A stretch of 64,000 nucleotides of DNA, taken from CBDBLK01 sp965243145 (lineage in GTDB: Bacteria; Bdellovibrionota; Bacteriovoracia; Bacteriovoracales; Bacteriovoracaceae). A model generated the notes under the pieces. The model saw nothing but the letters and a program-made list of their open reading frames with translations, did not search any database and was not told the DNA's origin. Location: positions 62,001 to 126,000 of the forward strand of contig CBDEUB010000002.1 of assembly GCA_965243145.1 (NCBI GenBank). The letters are read 5' to 3'. Shown here piece by piece: positions 57,930-64,000 of the stretch (within the stretch, counting starts at the first letter, position 1; every line of letters begins with the position of its first letter). Both the position numbers and the translations under genes were made by a program.

Positions 57930-58616
57930 TTAAAACGCCCTGGGAACAAAGTCAGGGGCATTGGTAATGGTGGCAATATTGGCCGGGCCACCGGGGGCGC
58001 GGATGGCGAACAGGCCCTGCTCTTCCAAATAGGCCAGAACCCGATCCTGTTTTTCTTCGCCTTTGTCAGTTTTGAGGTAGGCCATACATGCGTAAACGGT
58101 TTTATTTTTATAAGCGGGAAGGTCGTCTTTGAGCATCTCCAGCTTTTGGCGAAAGTCGTCGATCTTGTCTACGGTAAGGGTGGTTTTGACTTCTACCACA
58201 ATGGCAAAATCGCCATTTTTAACGATCAAGTCCAATTCATACTTGGGAGTTCCGTCGTCTCTCGGAACCACCACCTTGGGAATGGGTTGAATTTCGGCAT
58301 CGATCATGTCCAGGCCTCGATTGCGCAATAAAGAAACCAGGTCGCCCTCGATCAGGTTTTCCATAAAGTCGCCCCATTTGCGGTTAAACTCACCACTGTG
58401 CTGCCTAAGTTCTTTGCTGAGTTTGTGTAGAGATTCCTCAGTTTTTCGCCGTGCTTTTTCGCTTTCGCATCGCATTTCTTCGGTTTCGCGCCGAATTTCT
58501 TCAGTTTCGCGCCGAATTTCTTCAGTTTCGCGCCGAATTTCTTCGGTTTGTGATTGGGTTTCCTTGATTTTGTGATCAAGTTCTTCTGGGGTCATGATTT
58601 TTTTATCGGTGGCCAT
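57930..58616 (-). CDS. coiled-coil protein with PD-(D/E)xK nuclease-like domain (2)
   Basis: 228 residues. The N-terminal 75 carry heptads (QTEEIRR, ETEEIRR, ETEEMRC ...). The rest: FNRKWGDFMENLIEGDLVSL, YELDLIVKNGDFAIVVEVKT (D...ExK pattern of PD-(D/E)xK enzymes), NKTVYACMAYLKTDKGE, C-terminal GGPANIATITNAPDFVPRAF. Nearly identical to 59717-60361, with two more heptads. Convergent with the Cys-rich gene, 12 bp apart. Confidence 0.8.
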   Translation of the reverse strand: MATDKKIMTPEELDHKIKETQSQTEEIRRETEEIRRETEEIRRETEEMRCESEKARRKTEESLHKLSKELRQHSGEFNRKWGDFMENLIEGDLVSLLRNRGLDMIDAEIQPIPKVVVPRDDGTPKYELDLIVKNGDFAIVVEVKTTLTVDKIDDFRQKLEMLKDDLPAYKNKTVYACMAYLKTDKGEEKQDRVLAYLEEQGLFAIRAPGGPANIATITNAPDFVPRAF

Positions 58617-58683
58617 ACAATCTCCTCATTTTGTAATTTAAGGCCACTGTAGCACGGGTTAAAGAGGGATGCAAGAATTGTTT
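57934..58683. repeat. 750-bp near-identical repeat (other copy 59721-60428)
   Basis: Covers the whole nuclease-like gene and about 65 bases upstream of it. The copies differ by few substitutions and by 42 bp, that is two 21-bp units coding for one coiled-coil heptad each. Direct orientation, 1.79 kb apart. Confidence 0.9.
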
Positions 58684-58762
58684 GAAAACATAGGGTTTAA
58701 GATAGTGGGGCCACTTTTTCCTCTGGGCCTTGAGTTTAGGCCGTTGACTGTATAATATTTTT

Positions 58763-59710
58763 ATGGACAAAATTCCCTTTTTGTCTTTTCTTGAAAAAAA
58801 CTGCGCCTTCAGTTTTCCCGAGGCAATGGTTACGGCCGCACTGTTGGCGGCCTTGAGTTTGATGGCCATACGCTTGAACGATTCTGCAAGTACCAAGCAA
58901 GTGTACTCCGAAACCGAATTGGCGATCGAGGCCCTGTATCAGAAAATTTACAGCAATATGGAAAATCCTCAGTCTTGCACTCAAACTCTGGGAGGGAGTG
59001 GGGCGAATATGGCCAATGGCGGTTTCATCAATAAGATTTTTAACCGCATTGGCGGTGTCTTGGTGAGTGTAGGGGACAGCGATGCCAAAAAACTGGTGCG
59101 CATTGAATCCATGCAGTTGAACAACTTGTCCCAGGGTTCTGGGCAGAGTTACGCCGAAGTGGATTTGGACATCACCTTTAAGAAAATGAGAGAATCTCTC
59201 AAAAAGAAGCAGGGAGTGCGCAAGATCACCTTGAACATTCCCCTCTCTCTCAAACTCTCGGGCAGTGCCTTACAGAATTGTTTTCTCCACTCCATGGAGA
59301 CGGGGCAGATGAGAACTTGTGATCAGTTGTCGGGGACTTGGGACAGTTCGGCCCAGAAGTGCAAGCTGCCCTTTTATGGAAAGGATTGCCGAACCGATCC
59401 CGTGGCGCAAGCGGGTTGCCGGCGCTCCATGACACTTTTTGATAATAATAGCAAGTATTCGTGCCACGCCGGCAGTGTGGAACCCGGTGGAAGTGTGTCG
59501 TGCCCTTGGACTCAAACAGCGTGCAACCGCACTTGCGGCAATGGCGAAACCCTGGACACCAGCACTTGTTCATGTGTTTGCAGCAGGAGGTGTCCCGCTG
59601 GCCGCGTTCTCAACACGGGGACTTGCTCCTGCGATACCGAACGGAAAAGCTGCACCCTCGCTTGTCCCATTGGCAAGATTTTAAATTCTACCCTTTGCAA
59701 GTGTTTTTAG
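58763..59710 (+). CDS. prepilin-like protein with short Cys-rich C-terminus
   Basis: 315 residues, paralogue of the 55197 gene. N-terminus: CA-FSFPEAMVTAALLAALSL, a class III signal with Glu at +5 after a possible A/F cleavage, so it may be processed by prepilin peptidase. Middle part parallels the larger protein (SCTQTLGGSGANM, LNNLSQGSGQSYAEVDLDIT, GTWDSSAQKCKLPF). C-terminal 70 residues have three Cys units (CNRTCGNGETLDTSTCSCVC ...). Contains GGCC normally. Confidence 0.78.
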   Translation: MDKIPFLSFLEKNCAFSFPEAMVTAALLAALSLMAIRLNDSASTKQVYSETELAIEALYQKIYSNMENPQSCTQTLGGSGANMANGGFINKIFNRIGGVLVSVGDSDAKKLVRIESMQLNNLSQGSGQSYAEVDLDITFKKMRESLKKKQGVRKITLNIPLSLKLSGSALQNCFLHSMETGQMRTCDQLSGTWDSSAQKCKLPFYGKDCRTDPVAQAGCRRSMTLFDNNSKYSCHAGSVEPGGSVSCPWTQTACNRTCGNGETLDTSTCSCVCSRRCPAGRVLNTGTCSCDTERKSCTLACPIGKILNSTLCKCF

Positions 59711-59716
59711 GTGTTT

Positions 59717-60361
59717 TTAAAACGCTCTGGGAACAAAACCGGGGGCATTGGTGATGGTGGCGATATTGGCCGGGCCACCGGGGGCGCAGATGGCAAACAG
59801 GCCCTGCTCTTCCAAATAGGCCAGCACCTGATCTTCTTTTTCCTCGCCTTTGTCGGTTTTGAGGTAGGCCATACATGCGTAAACGGTTTTATTTTTATAA
59901 GCGGGAAGGTCGTCTTTGAGCATTTCCAGCTTTTGGCGAAAGTCATCAACCTTACCCACAGTAAGGGTGGTTTTGACTTCTACCACGATAGCAAAATCGC
60001 CATTTTTAACGATCAAGTCCAATTCATACTTGGGAGTTCCGTCGTCTCTCGGAACCACCACCTTGGGAATGGGTTGAATTTCGGCATCGATCATGTTGAG
60101 GCCTCGATTGCGCAATAAAGAAACCAGGTCGCCCTCGATTAGGTTTTCCATAAAGTCGCCCCATTTGCGGTTAAACTCACCACTATGTTGTCTAAGTTCT
60201 TTGCTGAGTTCGCGCAGGGATTCCTCAGTTTTTCGCCGTGCTTCTTCATTTTCTCGCCTCATTTCTTCGGTTTCTCGCCGCATTTCTTCGGTTTGTAACT
60301 GGGTTTCTTTGATTTTGCGATCAAGTTCTTCTGGGGTCATGATCTTTTTATCGGTGGCCAT
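59717..60361 (-). CDS. coiled-coil protein with PD-(D/E)xK nuclease-like domain (3)
   Basis: 214 residues, near-identical to 57930-58616 but with two fewer heptads in the coiled coil. D...ExK core YELDLIVKNGDFAIVVEVKT retained. Ends six bases from the convergent Cys-rich pilin-like gene, repeating the same cassette layout. The upstream region to 60428 is also part of the repeat. Confidence 0.8.
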   Translation of the reverse strand: MATDKKIMTPEELDRKIKETQLQTEEMRRETEEMRRENEEARRKTEESLRELSKELRQHSGEFNRKWGDFMENLIEGDLVSLLRNRGLNMIDAEIQPIPKVVVPRDDGTPKYELDLIVKNGDFAIVVEVKTTLTVGKVDDFRQKLEMLKDDLPAYKNKTVYACMAYLKTDKGEEKEDQVLAYLEEQGLFAICAPGGPANIATITNAPGFVPRAF

Positions 60362-60436
60362 ACAATCTCCTCATTTTGCAATTTAAGGCCACTGTAGCAC
60401 GGGTTAAAGGGAGGTGCAAGGGTTATTTGAAGGATA

Positions 60437-62068
60437 TTATTTTTGGCGCGTCTTCAGCAAACTCGATTTGCGGTGCAGGTACTTGAGGGCGAACAGGCCA
60501 TAGTTGAAGTGCACTGGAATATGATGGGTGGCGGGGGTGTTTTTCAATGAAGGCCCCCGGTAGAGGGAGATTTGCTCCAGGATTTCCCGCAGGACCAGTT
60601 CTCTGACGGAGTTGCTCCAGGGCAGTAGGGGGAAGGCCCGTTCAAACTCGGCAAATTGATCGGCGGTGATGGCCTTAAACTGGCGCACTACCCGGTGGGC
60701 GGTGGGGTTATCGCCCCGGCGGATTTGGCCAAAATCCCTCCACAGGAATCTGGCCCAACTCAAAAACGGGCGCGAAACCTTTAAATAAAGCGGGGTGCTG
60801 AGTTTGCCCAGGCGGGCGCTGGCGCGATCCCACTCTCCCATGTTGACATCGACTTCCACCCGCCACTGGGCCTCTCTGGGATCGAAGTGTAATTGGCGCT
60901 CCACCAAGTCAAAGTGCAGGGATTCCTCGTAGAGCAGGTTTGCTTGCAGGGCCTGACTGCGCTCCTGCACCCAGCGCTCCCAGGCGCGATCGGCATTGCT
61001 TCTCAGGGCCTTTTGCAAATCTTTAAAGCGCCCCACTTGCAATAGAAAGTCGGGCACTTCGGTGATCAGGGCGAGCCACTGGCCGAGCGTAAAATTTTGT
61101 TGGTCGAGGGAAAAGTTTTTAATTTTTTGCGCTATTTGGGGCACCGGGTGGCGGTGGTTGTAGTCGGCGTCCCTCCACTCCTGGCAGTAGAGGTGGTTGA
61201 GGTCGCCCAGCAAGTGGTGGGAGTTGGCGGCGCGGGGCATGTGTTGTCGGGCGGAGATGAGATTGTGAGGGCGGCAGATGATGTCCCGGCACACCACCGG
61301 CGTGGCATCGGGGTTGGCGGTGGTGACGGTGCGCTGGGCGCGGGAATCCCAGGCGATTTTTTGGCCGGCCATATAGCGGAAGAGAAAGGCCATGCTCACT
61401 GGATTGCGCACCAGGGGAACCAAGAGCCGCAGGTCTTCGGCATCGCCGCCCCAACTGCACAAACTTTGAAAGACTTGGAGAGTCCACGCCATCTCCCGCC
61501 GGCGCATATTTTGCTCGCTGTCCAAGTGGCCCACCGGCGCAGGGAAAAAGGGATTGCCCGCTATGTTGGGAAAGGATGGGCGGGTGGTACGGGCAAATTG
61601 TTCCAACATTTGCCGGCGCAGCAGTTTAAGACTGATGGAGCTTATGTTTTGCGAGCAAGAGTTGCCCACCAGGTTGTCCACCAGGGCGCGGTATTCCCCG
61701 AGGGTGAATTGGAACTCGCGGGCGTAGTTGGCCAGTGCCCGCTGGGCGATGCCGAGGCCCATATATTGGAGAGTGGCCAGCACCGAGCGCTCGGCCTGGC
61801 GGCGTTCCCAGGGGGAGTTGTAGCGCAGATCGCTTTCTGTGGAGCAAGAACGGTGCAGGCCCAGGCCTAAGTCGTACAACCCGCGCAAGCGCGCTAGCTG
61901 TTCCCGGTGGGGTTCCAATGTGGCGGGGGCCATTTTTGCCCAGGGGGAACTCTCCACTTGGGGCCATTCCACGGCGTCCGTCGCTTTCAGTACGGGGCCA
62001 AGGCCCCACAGGGCGGAAGTGGAAAAGGCCCACCAGAACGCGCTAAATTTGCCCATGCCTTTGCCCAT
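60437..62068 (-). CDS. large protein of unknown function
   Basis: About 543 residues from ATG 62068 (MGKGMGKFSAFWWAF); ATG 62056 or 62116 are alternatives. The short hydrophobic start (FSAFWWAFSTSALWGLG) may be a signal peptide. The rest is helical with several His/Cys motifs: VVCRDIICRPHNLISARQHM, SHHLLGDLNHLYCQEW, and a C-terminal THHIPVHFNYGLFALKYLHR. No domain recognised; the HxxxH-like elements could bind metal. Divergent from the TPR gene with 36 bp between starts. Confidence 0.65.
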   Translation of the reverse strand: MGKGMGKFSAFWWAFSTSALWGLGPVLKATDAVEWPQVESSPWAKMAPATLEPHREQLARLRGLYDLGLGLHRSCSTESDLRYNSPWERRQAERSVLATLQYMGLGIAQRALANYAREFQFTLGEYRALVDNLVGNSCSQNISSISLKLLRRQMLEQFARTTRPSFPNIAGNPFFPAPVGHLDSEQNMRRREMAWTLQVFQSLCSWGGDAEDLRLLVPLVRNPVSMAFLFRYMAGQKIAWDSRAQRTVTTANPDATPVVCRDIICRPHNLISARQHMPRAANSHHLLGDLNHLYCQEWRDADYNHRHPVPQIAQKIKNFSLDQQNFTLGQWLALITEVPDFLLQVGRFKDLQKALRSNADRAWERWVQERSQALQANLLYEESLHFDLVERQLHFDPREAQWRVEVDVNMGEWDRASARLGKLSTPLYLKVSRPFLSWARFLWRDFGQIRRGDNPTAHRVVRQFKAITADQFAEFERAFPLLPWSNSVRELVLREILEQISLYRGPSLKNTPATHHIPVHFNYGLFALKYLHRKSSLLKTRQK

Positions 62069-62104
62069 GTCAAGGGGATCGGCAACCGCGCCGATGAGTT
62101 TGAA

Positions 62105-63517
62105 GTGAACCTGCATACATGGAAAATTCTTCTGCTGGCCACATTGCTTTGTGGCCCAGTCCGCGCCCAGTCCCAGGGGGCCATCGCCAATTTCGATCGG
62201 GTGGGGTGGAGGGATTCCCTGTACCGCAATCGGGAGCGGGCGGCCTTAATATCCAAAGAGCGGGCACTGATTCAGCGCCAGCTCGAATTTAGCGATTTGC
62301 AGGCGGCCAAAATGGGTTTGTTAAACGGCCAAATCGAGCGGGCCAGGGTACACTTGGAGCGCTCTGATCAGCACGCTGGCCAATTCGAGGTGGTCAAACT
62401 CTACTACCAGGGGATCATCGCCTTTATTGAAAACCGCTTCGCCGACAGTTTAAAATTGATTGCCCACCGGCGCTTCGACAGTTTTGACCGTTATCCCCGG
62501 GTTTGCATACTGCGCTTGGTGAACCTTCTGGCGTTGGGAGATTTCTCCCGCTTCGAGAGGGAAAAGGCCAGTTGTACTCTCTCCACTGGGCCTTATGCCT
62601 ACCGTGACCATCTGTGGCCCGAGACGCTGGCCGATCTGTTTCACTTGCGGGCGGGGAGGAGAGAATTAGTGCGCGACTGGAGTCAGGCGATCGGCCACGC
62701 CGAAGATACCGATCTCAAGAGCATCCACTTGTGGCTCAAATCCATGCTGTTTTTGAATTGGCCCACTTTTGAAAAGGTGGCCAAAACATTGCCGGAGCAA
62801 TTTGCCAGTGCGCCGCCAGTGCGCGAACTGGTGGCCTTCTCCCTGTACCGCCAGGGGCGCTTCGAGGAGGCGCAAAAGGAATTGGAGGGAGTGCCGGAGG
62901 TGCAGAATTTGAACGCCCACAATGTCTTGGGGAATCTCTACTTCCGGCGCGGGAGTTACGCCCGCGCCTTCCAACACTTTGAGCGCTCTTTGAAGATTCG
63001 GCCCTACTCGGTGGAGACTCTCCAAAAATCCATCGCCCTGGCGTGGAAACTCAAGCTATCCAAAAAGGGGGCCAGTTTGGTTCACCGCTTGCACAAGACC
63101 AACTACGGCACGATGAAAAGCTGGATTTTGGACAGTTCGTTTCAAATCATGCTGGAAAATTTTGAGCGCGCCCACCGCCAAGTGGCCTTTTTAGAGTCCG
63201 AATTAGGCCCCAATTACCCGCAAATTGTGGGGTTGATGAAATCCTATGTAGCACTCAGGAGAAAAGATCAAAGGGCCTTGCAGGACAGCGCCGACTTTGA
63301 ATGCCGCCGCCGCGATGGCCTGAGTTGTTGGGTGGCCATGCGCTCCCTCGGCCAGGAAAACTTGGGCCAAATGCTGGAACGGGAAGAGGAAACCCTGGAT
63401 GCCGCCTTTTCCGTCGAGGCGCTCAAGCGGCCAGTCGAGGCCGCCCCCCTGACGGAACCCATTTTAGTCGACCAGCGGGTGGTGGAGGAACTGGACTTTA
63501 AGGCGCTCAAGCTGTAG
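62105..63517 (+). CDS. exported TPR-repeat protein
   Basis: 470 residues from GTG 62105, which opens a signal peptide (HTWKILLLATLLCGPVRAQ). The frame continues upstream to 61907, but that part is antisense to the divergent gene. TPR-like helices: RARVHLERSDQHAGQ, YRQGRFEEAQKELEGV, VLGNLYFRRGSYARAFQHFE RSLKIRP-type unit. Likely periplasmic scaffold; partner unknown. End overlaps the convergent HTH gene by 11 bp. Confidence 0.75.
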   Translation: MNLHTWKILLLATLLCGPVRAQSQGAIANFDRVGWRDSLYRNRERAALISKERALIQRQLEFSDLQAAKMGLLNGQIERARVHLERSDQHAGQFEVVKLYYQGIIAFIENRFADSLKLIAHRRFDSFDRYPRVCILRLVNLLALGDFSRFEREKASCTLSTGPYAYRDHLWPETLADLFHLRAGRRELVRDWSQAIGHAEDTDLKSIHLWLKSMLFLNWPTFEKVAKTLPEQFASAPPVRELVAFSLYRQGRFEEAQKELEGVPEVQNLNAHNVLGNLYFRRGSYARAFQHFERSLKIRPYSVETLQKSIALAWKLKLSKKGASLVHRLHKTNYGTMKSWILDSSFQIMLENFERAHRQVAFLESELGPNYPQIVGLMKSYVALRRKDQRALQDSADFECRRRDGLSCWVAMRSLGQENLGQMLEREEETLDAAFSVEALKRPVEAAPLTEPILVDQRVVEELDFKALKL

Positions 63518-63992
63518 CTTTCTTAAAGCTAACCTGAGAAGCGATGCTGCCGTTAGGGCGGATGTTAATACGGCCGGCCTTTTTGGGAGCAATTGTCTGG
63601 AACTTTTTATAGGCCTCACTGAGGGCCTTGGGCGTCTCGGGGTTGAGTTTGTCAACAATGGCCAGTCGGATGTCTTTTTCCGTCGCCCAATTCATGTTGG
63701 TAGGCCGATCTTGAGATTTTTCCCATTTGATAACGGCAGAGTGGGACACATCGCCAAACCTTTTGCCAAAACTCTTCAAATCCATTGCAAAATGATAACG
63801 AATAAACTTAATTTCGTTGCCGGTGAGACGGCCTGGTTTAGCGGCCAGGGCCGAAAGGACAATCTTTTCGTATTTCTCGAAGTTGAGATCAAGTGTCCAC
63901 TCATCTCGAATTTTCACCATGGGGGCGTTGGCAATGTGGACGGGAAATCCGCAACCATAATCAATATAGGATTTTTGGATTTTCTTGCGCAT
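63507..63992 (-). CDS. MqsA/YgiT-like HTH protein (antitoxin-type)
   Basis: 161 residues, complete. YEKIVLSALAAKPGRLTGNE followed by IKFIRYHFAMDLKSFGKRFG and SHSAVIKWEKS is the C-terminal HTH of MqsA-type antitoxins (LTGxEIRFIR...). The N-terminal zinc-finger of true MqsA is missing; YGCGFPVHIANAP is there instead. A partner toxin, if any, would lie beyond the right edge. Confidence 0.7.
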   Translation of the reverse strand: MRKKIQKSYIDYGCGFPVHIANAPMVKIRDEWTLDLNFEKYEKIVLSALAAKPGRLTGNEIKFIRYHFAMDLKSFGKRFGDVSHSAVIKWEKSQDRPTNMNWATEKDIRLAIVDKLNPETPKALSEAYKKFQTIAPKKAGRINIRPNGSIASQVSFKKATA

Positions 63993-64000
63993 TTTATTTC

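Noticed and set aside
58440..58560. CRISPR-like tandem 21-bp repeats
   Set aside because: Units are adjacent without spacers and encode coiled-coil heptads in frame.

Overview
The window looks like a chromosomal segment of a Gram-negative, delta-proteobacteria-like bacterium, most plausibly a member of Bdellovibrionota. This is an inference, not a lineage assignment. It rests on a myxobacterial/Bdellovibrio-style serine/threonine kinase (HRDISPHN loop), a GYF_2-PilZ protein, many lipoproteins, an LPS-core heptose kinase and heptosyltransferase pair, an rpoH-type sigma factor and pilin-like surface proteins. The housekeeping DNA is fairly GC-rich, with AT-rich accessory inserts. Almost everything carries a striking excess of the tetramer GGCC.

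Layout. 0-12.2 kb: a kinase running off the left edge (minus strand), a lipoprotein, a GYF_2-PilZ protein, two paralogous vWA-type lipoproteins, a cyclic-nucleotide-binding protein, a thiolase, a NamZ/DUF1343 muramidase, a START-like protein and another lipoprotein. 12.4-14.2 kb: tRNA-Thr, tuf, tandem terminators, repeat element R1 and tRNA-Trp. 14.2-19.3 kb: an AT-rich accessory insert directly behind tRNA-Trp, where secE-nusG might be expected. It holds a Fic protein, an XRE regulator, an exported GNAT, an ATPase/STAS-like pair, and a 155-bp direct repeat carrying a truncated STAS fragment. 19.4-27.4 kb: aroK, then rpmF-fabH-fabD-acpP-fabF-glyA (no plsX), a second R1 copy fused to an SDR gene, nusB and a small gene.

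27.4-36.5 kb is a defence/toxin-antitoxin neighbourhood: AbiEi/AbiEii, two exported paralogues, three different DUF4143-type ATPases, hicAB with an amber codon inside hicA, and a RelE/HigB-like toxin with an XRE antitoxin. Several intergenic regions here carry GTAC-core palindromes. 36.5-42.9 kb: a minus-strand operon cmk-GT9-hldA-pheS-pheT. 43-48.3 kb: a coiled-coil nuclease-like protein, a lytic transglycosylase, a run of overlapping tiny membrane genes possibly linked to cbb3-oxidase maturation, and two tandem exported paralogues. 48.3-53.7 kb: rpoH, rpsO, pnp, dut, a PHA-granule-region-like protein, a ferredoxin and a DUF6165 protein, all on the minus strand.

53.7-60.4 kb is the most unusual region. 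A ClpP-like serine protease and a small partner lie between intact rpoH and a 125-bp duplicate of its 5' end. Next come two cassettes, each a prepilin-like Cys-rich surface protein facing a near-identical coiled-coil PD-(D/E)xK-like gene. The larger Cys-rich gene has a nine-C tract just after its start codon, a possible phase-variation switch. About 2.4 kb over it contains no GGCC at all, which marks it as foreign or under different selection. 60.4-64 kb holds a large protein of unknown function, an exported TPR-type protein and an MqsA-like HTH protein.
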